DNA of 64,000 nt from Bacteroides zoogleoformans (GTDB lineage Bacteria; Bacteroidota; Bacteroidia; Bacteroidales; Bacteroidaceae), in the NCBI RefSeq assembly GCF_002998435.1, contig NZ_CP027231.1, forward strand, positions 2,769,001-2,833,000, read 5' to 3'. The notes under the pieces are model-generated. The model saw only the letters and a list, made by a program, of their open reading frames with translations. It did no database searches and had not been told where the DNA came from. This document shows positions 16,067-25,297 of this stretch, piece after piece; positions within the stretch are counted from its first letter, which is position 1; each line of letters opens with the position of its first letter. The position numbers and the translations under genes were made by a program.

Positions 16067-17146
16067 ATGAAGAAGATTTTTACAAGCGTATGTATGATGG
16101 CTGCCCTGACGCTTATGGCGACGGGGTGCAGCAATGAGGAAAAAGGCGCCCAGGGCGACCAGTACGTCAAGATGACCGTAAGTATTCCTCAATTGGAAAT
16201 GACCCGCGCATTGGGCGCTCCGGGTGCTACGGGCAACAAAGTGACCATAGGGGGCGACCTGACGGTGCGCGCACGCAGAGGAGCGAACGGCGCCGTGCTG
16301 ACCACCGTCACCATCCCCGCTTCCGAAGTGGCGGCCTTGGTGGGCGGAACACCCAAGGTGCTGAGCGTGGCACCCACTGCCAACTACATCGAAGTGGAAG
16401 GCAATGCCGACAATGCGACCGAAACGGACGACGTGAACACACGCCAAGGCATAGCCACTTCCTCTAAAGTGCGCCTGACGGGCGGGGCACACATCACGCC
16501 GGGAACTCCCAACGCCACCTGCTCGGTGACCCTGAATCCGGAAATGGCACGTGTTGAAGTGAAAGGGAAGTTCAACGGTACGTACACGCACCTGGACGAC
16601 CTGAAGATTACTGCCATCTACATCAACAACACACGCGTCAAGAGAGGCGACGCCACCCCCACGCGCGTGACTTCGAACAACTGGAACACGGCATACGCCG
16701 CTTCACCCGCCACGTTCTACGGCATGTATAACAACGGCTTGGACGGCACACCGGGCTCTAACACGGCCATAGCCGATTTGGGGGCGAATGCCGACGGCTA
16801 CAACTTCTTCCCGCAAAAGTTCACTCCCGCGGCACAGACCAAGGAGGAGATGCTGAAAGGCTCCATACACATGATTTTCAAGGTGAATTATACCCCCAAA
16901 GGCGGTGTGGCAGCTACGGGAAAATACCTCAACGTGGTGGCATTCAAGGAAGACGGCGGAACGAATGCTTATATCAGCGATTTCCAGGCAGGCAAGATCT
17001 ACCAGTTCGACCTGTCCAAGATACAAGACATCATGGATGATCCCTTCCCGCCCGTGACTCCCGACCCCGACCCCGAAACGATTTCCGTGGAACTCTCGGT
17101 GACGGTGGGCGCATGGACTGTGGTAGCCGTGAATCCTGAAGTATAA
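16067..17146 (+). CDS. Fimbrillin-family lipoprotein, probable major pilus subunit
   Basis: This 359-residue protein has a lipoprotein signal (LMATGC, Cys at 22) and two immunoglobulin-like beta domains of the FimA/Mfa1 sort. An Arg in the N-terminal segment EMTRALGAP is a plausible Rgp-like protease site, as used to activate type V fimbrillins. The C-terminus, VSVTVGAWTVVAVNPEV, is a classical beta strand suited to strand exchange between subunits. It is the second gene of the operon. A strong hairpin with a T run follows at 17159-17216, so this gene may be expressed above the later ones. That matches a main structural subunit. The gene is GC-rich. Confidence 0.85.
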   Translation: MKKIFTSVCMMAALTLMATGCSNEEKGAQGDQYVKMTVSIPQLEMTRALGAPGATGNKVTIGGDLTVRARRGANGAVLTTVTIPASEVAALVGGTPKVLSVAPTANYIEVEGNADNATETDDVNTRQGIATSSKVRLTGGAHITPGTPNATCSVTLNPEMARVEVKGKFNGTYTHLDDLKITAIYINNTRVKRGDATPTRVTSNNWNTAYAASPATFYGMYNNGLDGTPGSNTAIADLGANADGYNFFPQKFTPAAQTKEEMLKGSIHMIFKVNYTPKGGVAATGKYLNVVAFKEDGGTNAYISDFQAGKIYQFDLSKIQDIMDDPFPPVTPDPDPETISVELSVTVGAWTVVAVNPEV

Positions 17147-17158
17147 AAATCAATGGTG

Positions 17159-17216
17159 TTTCTGAGGTTGTGCGTTTTTCCTTTTTTTTGGACATAACCT
17201 CAGAAACATATTTTTT
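17159..17216 (+). terminator. Hairpin/terminator between fimbrillin and anchor genes
   Basis: TTTCTGAGGTTGTG (17159-17172) pairs over 14 bp with CATAACCTCAGAAA (17193-17206), with one G-U pair. TTTTTT follows at 17211-17216. Inside an otherwise co-directional operon it may be a partial terminator. Confidence 0.7.
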
Positions 17217-17246
17217 ATTTTCAACCGAAAAAACATACAGAACTCA

Positions 17247-18221
17247 ATGTCAATGGTACGAAACTCTCACCGATACCCGTTTTTACGCTTGCAAGCGGTG
17301 ATCTTCCTGCTGGCGCTTGCCGGCTGCATAGGTGAAGATCGCGGCGGTTGTCCGGGCATTCTCGTCATCGAGCCACACTATCTGCTGCACGACAAAGGGG
17401 CGAACGACCGCTTCGGCGAAGAAGTGCACCGACTGGAGCTGCACTTGTTCGGCGAATCGGGCACCTACCTCAGCACGATGACCGACAACGGTCCGCACTA
17501 CAGCAACGGACAGCGGTTTGAAGTGGAACTTCCCGAAGGCGTATTCCATGTGTTGGCAGTGGGCGGCGCGGCCGAAGCCTACGAAACCGGAACCTATGAC
17601 AGCAAAGCGCCCGAAGGCTTCAGCAGCGGGCTGCACAGGGGCGTCAGCACCTTGGACGATTTTCGCATCCGCATGCGGAAAAGCACCGGCGGCACAGAAG
17701 CCGCTCACCATGCGGACAGCCTCTTCTTCGGCCGTTTGGACGCCGGGCATGCGAGCACGGACAACTATGACCCGCAGCCCGTCTATCTGACCAAAAACAC
17801 CAAGCGCATCACGCTGCGCATCCGGGGAATTGCGGCAAACGCCGATGCCCGGCTCTATGCCGACAACGAACGCATCGGCGCACGCAACGAGCGGCCTGCC
17901 GACACCCGGCCCATCTGCTACACACCCTACGAAACGTCGACGGGAGCAGACAACCTTGCCATCAGGTGTTTCCGCACGTCGCGACTCTACACCGACGGGC
18001 AGTTGACTTTGCAGTTGCTCGAGGCCGGCACCGGAAAAGCTGCACCCGGTTTCTCGTTCGACCTGACGGAACGCCTGCGTTCCGTGCCCGGTTATGCCAC
18101 GCAGGAGGGACTGGACCGTACCGACCACTTTGTCATCGACCTCACGATTTCCGGAAAAGGCACGCTGATTTCGCTTCGCGTGAACGGGTGGGAGACGGTT
18201 CCCGTGGTGCCCGAAGTGTGA
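17247..18221 (+). CDS. FimB/Mfa2-family fimbrial anchor lipoprotein
   Basis: The 324-residue protein has a lipoprotein signal ending LALAGC. Next comes IGEDRGGCPG, the early Cys-containing motif typical of Mfa2/FimB proteins. Family features visible later include VHRLELHLFGESG, the RFEVELPEGVFHVLAVGGA strand pair, KRITLRIRG, and a C-terminal ISLRVNGWETVPVVPEV strand. Mfa2/FimB proteins tether the pilus to the outer membrane and limit its length. The start at 17247 or 17253 cannot be separated. Position after the fimbrillin and before the large tip-like proteins fits the known gene order. Confidence 0.87.
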   Translation: MSMVRNSHRYPFLRLQAVIFLLALAGCIGEDRGGCPGILVIEPHYLLHDKGANDRFGEEVHRLELHLFGESGTYLSTMTDNGPHYSNGQRFEVELPEGVFHVLAVGGAAEAYETGTYDSKAPEGFSSGLHRGVSTLDDFRIRMRKSTGGTEAAHHADSLFFGRLDAGHASTDNYDPQPVYLTKNTKRITLRIRGIAANADARLYADNERIGARNERPADTRPICYTPYETSTGADNLAIRCFRTSRLYTDGQLTLQLLEAGTGKAAPGFSFDLTERLRSVPGYATQEGLDRTDHFVIDLTISGKGTLISLRVNGWETVPVVPEV

Positions 18222-18255
18222 CGCGCAACGAACCGGGCTGTAAAAAAAAGGAGAA

Positions 18256-20607
18256 ATGAAGGCTAAAGATATACAGGATATGAAAACGAAAAAGAGAGAA
18301 GAAAACAGCAAATCACGGTTGTACCACCTGCGGTTGGCCGCGGGCATGGCGGCTTTTGCATGGCTGCTGTGGTCGTGTGCGGACGAGGAACGGACGATAC
18401 TCCCCGCGCCCCCGGCGAAGACGGCGGATGTGTGCGTGACGCTGTCGGTGACGATTCCCGGCATGCGGACCCCCACCGCCACCCGGAGCACGGACGACTC
18501 GAAACCGGGCTTTCCGCTCACGGTGCTGGGCTTCAAGGTGGAGGACGGAACGGAAAAACTGACTTTCATGAAAGTTTTTGCCACGGCTGCCGAAGCGGGT
18601 GCGCCGATCGTATATCCTGAAGAAGATAAATATGCCATGACGCTGATCGGCATGCCCGAAGGCGACTACAACCGGCTGTGCATCTGCTGCGCCACCGACG
18701 CCACAGGCTTGCTGACGCCCGGCACCTCGGTGTACGACGACGTGAAAACGATGGACTTGAACGGCTGCATGAACGCCGCTGGCATATACAACCGGCCTGC
18801 GTTGCCCATGTATGGCGAGCTGAAAGCCGCCGCGGAAAACGGCATCGCATTGCGTGCGGGCATATCGCAGGTATTCAACCGGCCGGGGCAAGAGGTGAAG
18901 TTTTTGCGGGCCATGGCACGCATAGACGTGACGAAAAAGCTGGATGCTAACCGGCAGACTTTCACCTTGGAGGAGGTCTACTTCTGCCGGGGCGTGGAAA
19001 AAGGACGCATATACGGCGACAAGGATACATACACCACGACGCAGAACCTTCCCGCCGGCACGCTTGCGCCCATGGCCGACGCCGCGTACGGCACCATATC
19101 GGGCACAGGCGCCACCCAGCAACTAGATACGCCCATCTATGCCTGGGAGAACGACTTCACCGGCGATAACCGACCCCGTGTGGTGGTGAAAGGTAACTAC
19201 CGGGGCGAGACGCAATACTATCCGCTGGACTTTGTGGACAACCAAGGGAGGCCCATCCCCATCCGCCGTAACCACCGGTATAAGTTCATCATCAAAGAGG
19301 TAGGCGCACGGGGCTACGACACTGCGGCCGAGGCGCTGGCCTCCGCAAAGGTCTTCACCAACCGAAAGGAGCCTCCCTCGGTGGAACTGGTGGTGGTGCC
19401 GGAGGATTATCTGAGCGTGGTTTACAATGAAGACGACTTTCTGGCTGTGTCGCAGTCCGGCTTCATCTTTTTCAAAGAAGGCCCTCATACGGAGACAAGC
19501 ACCGGAAACAAACTGAAAATAAAGACGGACTTTGCAGGCGGATGGACCCTCAAGGCATACAACGTCGACGGCACCGAGATAGCGCCGAGCGGCTGGTTGG
19601 GGGCGAGCAGTGTCTCGTCCGGCGGCGTGCCGGGCGAAACGGAAATATCCATACTGAACGATGGAGCGAAAACCCGCGCAGGATATCTGAAAGTCATAGC
19701 AGGCCGGCTTGAAGCAAGAATACAGGTGCTGCAAGTAGATAAATTGCCGTTGGAATTTGCAGCGGAATACAATCTGGCAGGCGGACGGAAATATGGTTCA
19801 AGGTCGTATTACGACTCACAGACCACCGCCGCACAAACCAACGAGGAGGTAGGATGGAGCACGAGCAACGATGACCCCCTACAGAGCGGATACTACAATG
19901 GGTACGTATTGAGGGGAGAACAGGACGACACATATAACAGTGCGGCACTCAACATCTTCGATGACGAGTTCTTCACCACGGGTGCCGGGGCAGGCTATCA
20001 TCTGCCGTCTCGCGAAGAATGGGGAAGCGTTTTCGTACCGTTACATCTTTTTAAAAAGCAGGGGTCTCTTCGCGAAGCGGTGACATTCGGCGGAATAAAT
20101 TTTACTTGCAGTTCTCGTTACAAGCACTTTTACGGGGTGCGATTCCTGAAAGATGACCTGTCTAGTATTTGGGGAGGAGTCGATGGCACTTCGCTCGACC
20201 AGTTTCCGCAACTTATGAACAACCGGATGGCATGCGCCTATCGGTACATCCTTCAATTTCAAGGCAGCAGAAAAGTAATCGTTCAGTGCGTATACATAGG
20301 TTATCTCTCTCCCATGCCCACCCTGTTGAATATAGCCAACGAAAACTGGTGGGACTATCAGGCGCTGATTCCCGGCAATGTGGTTACACGCGAGTTTCCT
20401 CTCTGCGGGTACTTAAGTTCTGCTGCCGCAGGCGGCACCACCCGGCGTAAGGGAATCTCAGACGTGGGGGAACTCGTTAGAAACTGGTCTGCTACACCTT
20501 ATGGCAATCGTTCCCTATGGAACGTATCATGCAGCCAGGGTGGTATGATTAGGGTTGGTAGTAGCTTTGATTGCTGCCATACCGTCCGTCTTTTCTCCGA
20601 TAACTAA
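18256..20607 (+). CDS. Large BACON-type fimbrial tip-like lipoprotein 1
   Basis: This 783-residue protein has a basic N-terminus, a hydrophobic segment and a lipobox (LLWSC, Cys about 35), so it is exported and lipid-anchored. Residues about 50-370 resemble fimbrillin-like beta domains. Residues about 395-490 look like a BACON domain (KTDFAGGWTLKAY ... GWLGASS ... RAGYLKVIAG). The C-terminal third has YHLPSREEW, MACAYRYI, and a final NWSATPYGNRSLW ... VRLFSDN. This pattern recalls the FGE/Fibrobacter-paralogous surface domain. The next gene is a full-length paralogue. A tip adhesin role is inferred from size, domain type and position. Confidence 0.75.
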   Translation: MKAKDIQDMKTKKREENSKSRLYHLRLAAGMAAFAWLLWSCADEERTILPAPPAKTADVCVTLSVTIPGMRTPTATRSTDDSKPGFPLTVLGFKVEDGTEKLTFMKVFATAAEAGAPIVYPEEDKYAMTLIGMPEGDYNRLCICCATDATGLLTPGTSVYDDVKTMDLNGCMNAAGIYNRPALPMYGELKAAAENGIALRAGISQVFNRPGQEVKFLRAMARIDVTKKLDANRQTFTLEEVYFCRGVEKGRIYGDKDTYTTTQNLPAGTLAPMADAAYGTISGTGATQQLDTPIYAWENDFTGDNRPRVVVKGNYRGETQYYPLDFVDNQGRPIPIRRNHRYKFIIKEVGARGYDTAAEALASAKVFTNRKEPPSVELVVVPEDYLSVVYNEDDFLAVSQSGFIFFKEGPHTETSTGNKLKIKTDFAGGWTLKAYNVDGTEIAPSGWLGASSVSSGGVPGETEISILNDGAKTRAGYLKVIAGRLEARIQVLQVDKLPLEFAAEYNLAGGRKYGSRSYYDSQTTAAQTNEEVGWSTSNDDPLQSGYYNGYVLRGEQDDTYNSAALNIFDDEFFTTGAGAGYHLPSREEWGSVFVPLHLFKKQGSLREAVTFGGINFTCSSRYKHFYGVRFLKDDLSSIWGGVDGTSLDQFPQLMNNRMACAYRYILQFQGSRKVIVQCVYIGYLSPMPTLLNIANENWWDYQALIPGNVVTREFPLCGYLSSAAAGGTTRRKGISDVGELVRNWSATPYGNRSLWNVSCSQGGMIRVGSSFDCCHTVRLFSDN

Positions 20608-20619
20608 AAAAGAACATCC

Positions 20620-22965
20620 ATGAACAGAAAATTGATATCCGCTTTTGGTTGGCAGCTGGTGCTTGCAGGCGTCGCGCCACTGATATGCTGCCTTGCTTGC
20701 CGGAACGAAACAGACGTGCCGGCCATACTTGAAGACACCTCCGCCACACTCTACCTGGCTTTCGCGGCTCCGACGGACACACACAGCCCGCATACGCGCG
20801 CCAACAGCGAAACGGACATCGCGGAAGTGGATGTGCTCTCTTTCAAGCCCGACGCCGCAGCTCCCACGGACATGCGGAAGGGTACGTTCTACTACCGTGC
20901 CAAGGGGGTATATACGCGGTTGTCCGTCGACCCCGCCACGGGCGCCGCCCAAGGCAAGGTGGTGGTGAAACTGAAGGCCGACGAGGATGCAAACCAGACC
21001 CTTGTGCTGCTGGCCAACGCCCGTGCGCAGGTGGACGAAGCGATGACTTCCGTGGAATATGGCGACCCGAAAGAGCAGGTGCTGGAGCGGCTGCTCGTAC
21101 CCGTGAAAGCGGCTACCGGAGAGATGGACTTCGACCGCTTCCCCATGTGGGGCGAACTGCCCGACCAGTCCATCCGGAGAGGGTATGCGCCACCCGCATC
21201 GCCGGTATTGTTGCTGCGGAGCACGGTAAAGTTCACGCTGGCGCTTCCCGCCACTTCACCCCTTCACTTCTTTCGGTCGGCAGATGAACTGAGGCTATAC
21301 AACTACCGCATCAAAGGGCGTATGGCGCCCGACAATTACGACCCCTCGGGCATGCGCGTGCTGACGCCCACCGTGCCCGCGGGCGCCGGCGCGGCACCCA
21401 CGCCTCCTTCCATCCGCCCCTACAACACCTTGCTGCGGAGCGACTGGACGGGTGACAAAGGGAAGCTGGGCGAGGGAAGCGAACGGTCATTCTACACCCT
21501 CGAAGCCGACAACCGTACGGCCGTGGCCGCATCGGGCCTGGATGCCACCTGCCTGCTGGTGCAGGTGACGTTTGCCACGGTACACGAGGGAGCCGAATTG
21601 GCCACCCGCTTCGGCCGGCAGACGGGATGGTATCGCATCGACTTCCGCAACTACGACACCGGTGAATTCATCGACCTGCTGCGCAACCACCACTACCGCA
21701 TCAGGGTGAAAAGCGTGAAGACACCCCCTGCCTCCACCCCCGAAGAGGCCTTCGAAGGGAGGCATACGCTGGAATGCGACCTCGTCGCTTACAACGAGGT
21801 GGAAGAAAATGTCGCGGTAAGTCCCGACTACAAGCTGGAAGTGGAGAGACGATGGGCGGAGCTGCCGGGCACAAACGGCGACACGCTGACCGTGCAGACC
21901 GAGAACACCAAAGGATGGAAAATAACGGAGAAACCCGACTGGCTCATTGCCAGCCCCGAACGTGTGACCAACGACGCCATTACGTCCCTTGTACTCCGCG
22001 CCCGAGACAACGCCTACCGCACCGGAACCTTCAGACTGAAAGCCGGACGTACGGAAATGGTATTCACTGTGGTACAACGCAAAAAAACGCCGTTGGAGTA
22101 TGTGGCGGAGCTCAATCTGGCAGGCGGGCGTAAAGGTTCGTCATGTTTGTGCTACTTAGGCGGCGGCTTATGGAGTAACACGTTGCTGCAGTGGGCAGAA
22201 AACCATCGAACAGATGGTCGATCGTCTTACTACAATTGGTACACAACCACCGGCACTTCTCATGCCGAGTGTAATCCGGCCAACCTGTCGCTCTTTGCAG
22301 AGTCTATGTTGCGCAACTATCACCTGCCTACGCGCGAAGAGTGGACAGGCGTCTTGGCTCAGGGAGCCGAGTTGTCGTTCGGCACAGCCGTGGACGCAAC
22401 CGTGGACGAATGCGTGAAAATAGGCGGCGAAACGCATTCGTACCGGTCGCACTACTACTCGACCGGCAGCGGAGCGATATACGCACTGCGCTTCAAAGCG
22501 GGCGTGAACCCGGTGGACGGCCATCCCCTCGCCGCGGACAACCAAATGCTCTGTGCCTACCGCTATGTGATTCTCCATCCGTTCTTCGCCGGATTTTCAC
22601 ACGCGCGCTTAGTAGTGTCGTCCGTCTGGCTGGGCGAAGCAAACGAGGCCGGCAATCCGATGAGCGCCATCAGCAACCCTCAATGGTGGGATGACCGCAT
22701 GTTGGAAGGGAAAGTGATTACACGCATATTCCCGGTGGCGGGAGGAATCACTAATTTCTCCTACCTCGGCACATACCCGGCAGTCGGTGCTCCTAACTCA
22801 TTATCTCCTGCCGATGACATAGGGTTGCTGGGGCTCTACTGGTCGGCAGGCAGTCCGGACGCAGACAACGGAATAGCGACACGGATCGGTGCGGGAGAAG
22901 CGAAAACCGGCGTTCCCGCCGCCAAATGGCAAGGACTCAACGTGCGTCCTTTCCTGAACCAATGA
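20620..22965 (+). CDS. Large BACON-type fimbrial tip-like lipoprotein 2
   Basis: This 781-residue protein is a tandem paralogue of the preceding one, starting 12 bases after it. It has a lipoprotein signal (CCLAC, Cys about 27). Fimbrillin-like beta domains span about 40-400. A BACON-like domain spans about 410-490 (TENTKGWKITEKPDWLIASP ... YRTGTFRLKAG). The C-terminal module shares LEYVAELNLAGGRK, YHLPTREEW and LCAYRYVILHP with its neighbour and ends NVRPFLNQ. The two proteins agree most in this C-terminal module and much less in the middle. That is the pattern expected of surface adhesins under diversification. The ligand is unknown. Confidence 0.75.
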   Translation: MNRKLISAFGWQLVLAGVAPLICCLACRNETDVPAILEDTSATLYLAFAAPTDTHSPHTRANSETDIAEVDVLSFKPDAAAPTDMRKGTFYYRAKGVYTRLSVDPATGAAQGKVVVKLKADEDANQTLVLLANARAQVDEAMTSVEYGDPKEQVLERLLVPVKAATGEMDFDRFPMWGELPDQSIRRGYAPPASPVLLLRSTVKFTLALPATSPLHFFRSADELRLYNYRIKGRMAPDNYDPSGMRVLTPTVPAGAGAAPTPPSIRPYNTLLRSDWTGDKGKLGEGSERSFYTLEADNRTAVAASGLDATCLLVQVTFATVHEGAELATRFGRQTGWYRIDFRNYDTGEFIDLLRNHHYRIRVKSVKTPPASTPEEAFEGRHTLECDLVAYNEVEENVAVSPDYKLEVERRWAELPGTNGDTLTVQTENTKGWKITEKPDWLIASPERVTNDAITSLVLRARDNAYRTGTFRLKAGRTEMVFTVVQRKKTPLEYVAELNLAGGRKGSSCLCYLGGGLWSNTLLQWAENHRTDGRSSYYNWYTTTGTSHAECNPANLSLFAESMLRNYHLPTREEWTGVLAQGAELSFGTAVDATVDECVKIGGETHSYRSHYYSTGSGAIYALRFKAGVNPVDGHPLAADNQMLCAYRYVILHPFFAGFSHARLVVSSVWLGEANEAGNPMSAISNPQWWDDRMLEGKVITRIFPVAGGITNFSYLGTYPAVGAPNSLSPADDIGLLGLYWSAGSPDADNGIATRIGAGEAKTGVPAAKWQGLNVRPFLNQ

Positions 22966-22996
22966 CCTGTCATCTTCCAAACAGACAGAATGAGCC

Positions 22997-23377
22997 ATGA
23001 ACACCTTTGAACATCCGGGCGTCACCGGCTATCTCCTAAAGACAGCTCTGCTATATTCTCAAGTTCAGCTTTATCACTTGATTAAATGGCATCTGTGGAA
23101 TCATAGGCATCCTGACAGGGCAGAAGAAGCGCTGGGACGCTTGGCGGAAATACTCTTAATCGAATTGCCCGACGAAAACGCCGCCTTGCAAACAAAATTC
23201 CCCTGCCCCTACGAACGGTATCTGTATCTGAACGAGAAATACCGGCATGAGGTGGATTTCGTGGAATGTATTTTCCGGAAGTTCCCCGGCCTGATGCTGA
23301 TGAACGAACGGCAAATGGCGGAAGCGGCAAAGCAAGTGGAAAAAGAACTGGGTCGGGAGTTGCCGGATCTTGCTTGA
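22997..23377 (+). CDS. Small unknown protein at the end of the fimbrial operon
   Basis: The 126-residue protein has no signal peptide and appears helical and cytoplasmic. Features are a Leu/Tyr-rich stretch (LLKTALLYSQVQLYHLIKWH, residues 13-32), PYERYLYLNEKYRHEVDF near the middle, and a charged C-terminal helix (EAAKQVEKELGRELPDL). I do not recognise a family. It begins 31 bases after the second tip-like gene on the same strand and is the last gene before rpsA. It is probably transcribed with the pilus genes, and a regulatory or chaperone role would be a guess. Confidence 0.6.
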   Translation: MNTFEHPGVTGYLLKTALLYSQVQLYHLIKWHLWNHRHPDRAEEALGRLAEILLIELPDENAALQTKFPCPYERYLYLNEKYRHEVDFVECIFRKFPGLMLMNERQMAEAAKQVEKELGRELPDLA

Positions 23378-23405
23378 ACGGAGCGATTTTCTTGGAGTTA
23401 AAATT

Positions 23406-23436
23406 TTTGTAATTCAAGAAAATAGTTCTATCTTTG
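23406..23436 (+). promoter_or_regulatory. rpsA promoter with overlapping palindrome
   Basis: TTTG (23406-23409), 19 bases and TATCTTTG (23429-23436) match consensus. A 9-bp perfect inverted repeat, ATTTTCTTG (23386-23394) and CAAGAAAAT (23415-23423), brackets the -33 box. It could be an operator or the terminator of the fimbrial operon. Confidence 0.75.
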
Positions 23437-23503
23437 TCACCGATTTATAATGAGCCGATATAATGTCTCACTTAATTAAACGAGTTAAACAATTTATTTA
23501 TTA

Positions 23504-25297
23504 ATGGAAAATTTAAAGAATGTATCTCCCGTTGAGGATTTCAATTGGGATGCTTACGAAAATGGCGAAACAGTGGCCGGTGCAAGTCACGAAGAACTGG
23601 AAAAGGCGTATGACAACACGCTGAACAGAGTTAACGACCGCGAGGTGGTTGACGGAACCGTAATAGCAATGAACAAGCGGGAAGTAGTTGTGAACATCGG
23701 TTACAAATCAGACGGCATCATTCCGATGAGTGAGTTCCGTTATAATCCTGACCTGAAGGTGGGCGACACGGTGGAAGTGTACATCGAAAATCAGGAAGAC
23801 AAAAAAGGACAGCTTGTCCTCTCTCACCGCAAGGCTCGCGCCACTCGCTCGTGGGATCGCGTGAACGCAGCTTTGGAAAGCGAAGAAATCATCAAGGGCT
23901 ACATCAAGTGCCGCACCAAGGGTGGTATGATTGTGGACGTATTCGGCATCGAGGCTTTCTTGCCGGGTTCGCAAATCGACGTGAAGCCTATCCGCGACTA
24001 CGATGTGTTCGTTGGCAAAACAATGGAATTCAAGGTTGTCAAGATCAATCAGGAATTTAAGAATGTGGTTGTTTCTCACAAGGCGCTTATCGAAGCCGAA
24101 CTGGAACAGCAGAAGAAAGAAATCATCAGTAAACTCGAAAAAGGACAGGTGCTTGAGGGTACCGTTAAAAATATCACTTCCTATGGCGTATTCATCGACT
24201 TGGGCGGCGTAGACGGTTTGATTCACATCACCGACCTCTCTTGGGGCCGCGTGAGCGATCCGAAAGAGGTGGTGGAACTTGACCAGAAGCTCAATGTGGT
24301 TATCCTTGACTTTGACGACGAGAAGAAGCGCATCGCTCTGGGCTTGAAACAACTCACTCCGCATCCTTGGGATGCTTTGAGCACCGAATTGAAGGTGGGC
24401 GACCACGTGAAAGGCAGAGTGGTGGTGATGGCCGATTACGGTGCATTCATCGAAATAGCTCCGGGTGTGGAAGGCTTGATTCACGTATCCGAGATGTCTT
24501 GGTCGCAACACTTGCGTTCGGCACAAGACTTCATGAAGGTGGGCGACGAAGTGGAAGCCGTTGTGCTGACTCTGGACCGCGAAGAGCGTAAGATGTCTCT
24601 CGGCATCAAGCAGCTGAAGGCCGATCCTTGGGAAACCATCGAAGAGAGATATCCCGTGGGCAGCAAGCATACGGCTAAAGTGCGCAACTTCACCAACTTC
24701 GGCGTGTTTGTGGAAATCGAAGAGGGTGTTGACGGCCTGATTCACATTTCCGACTTGTCTTGGACGAAGAAGGTAAAGCATCCGTCTGAATTCACTCAGA
24801 TCGGTGCCAACATCGACGTACAAGTGCTGGAAATAGACAAGGAGAACCGTCGCTTGAGCCTCGGCCACAAGCAACTGGAAGAGAATCCTTGGGATGTATT
24901 CGAAACGGTATTCACCGTAGGTTCGGTACACGAAGGCACTATCATCGAAATGCTGGATAAGGGTGCTGTGGTGGCTCTGCCTTATGGTGTAGAAGGTTTC
25001 GCCACTCCGAAACACCTTGTTAAAGAAGACGGCTCGCAGGCACAGCTCGACGAGAAGCTGGAGTTCAAGGTTATTGAGTTCAACAAAGATGCCAAGCGCA
25101 TCATCCTTTCTCACAGCCGCATCTTCGAAGATGCCGCAAAGGCTGAAGAAAGAGCCGAGAAGAAGGCTGCCAAGAAAGCAAGCGGCAAGAAAGAAGAGGC
25201 CGCTCCTGTTATCCAGAATCAGGCCGCTTCGACCACTCTGGGCGACATTGACGCTCTGGCTGCCTTGAAAGAGCAATTGGAAGCCGGCAAGAAGTAA
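23504..25297 (+). CDS. rpsA: 30S ribosomal protein S1
   Basis: The 597-residue protein carries six S1/OB-type RNA-binding repeats. Successive repeats are marked by GYKSDGIIPMSEF, TKGGMIVDVFGIEAFLPGSQ, SYGVFIDLGGVDGLIHITDL, DYGAFIEIAPGVEGLIHVSE, NFGVFVEIEEGVDGLIHISD and a more degenerate sixth, DKGAVVALPYGVEGF. The C-terminal tail is rich in Lys, Ala and Glu. S1 unfolds mRNA and brings it to the 30S subunit. In Bacteroidetes, which make little use of Shine-Dalgarno pairing, it is probably especially important. The gene has its own consensus promoter at 23406-23436 and a 67-base leader, and is monocistronic, with a terminator at 25371-25417. A 533-residue ORF on the other strand is a shadow. 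Confidence 0.97.
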   Translation: MENLKNVSPVEDFNWDAYENGETVAGASHEELEKAYDNTLNRVNDREVVDGTVIAMNKREVVVNIGYKSDGIIPMSEFRYNPDLKVGDTVEVYIENQEDKKGQLVLSHRKARATRSWDRVNAALESEEIIKGYIKCRTKGGMIVDVFGIEAFLPGSQIDVKPIRDYDVFVGKTMEFKVVKINQEFKNVVVSHKALIEAELEQQKKEIISKLEKGQVLEGTVKNITSYGVFIDLGGVDGLIHITDLSWGRVSDPKEVVELDQKLNVVILDFDDEKKRIALGLKQLTPHPWDALSTELKVGDHVKGRVVVMADYGAFIEIAPGVEGLIHVSEMSWSQHLRSAQDFMKVGDEVEAVVLTLDREERKMSLGIKQLKADPWETIEERYPVGSKHTAKVRNFTNFGVFVEIEEGVDGLIHISDLSWTKKVKHPSEFTQIGANIDVQVLEIDKENRRLSLGHKQLEENPWDVFETVFTVGSVHEGTIIEMLDKGAVVALPYGVEGFATPKHLVKEDGSQAQLDEKLEFKVIEFNKDAKRIILSHSRIFEDAAKAEERAEKKAAKKASGKKEEAAPVIQNQAASTTLGDIDALAALKEQLEAGKK

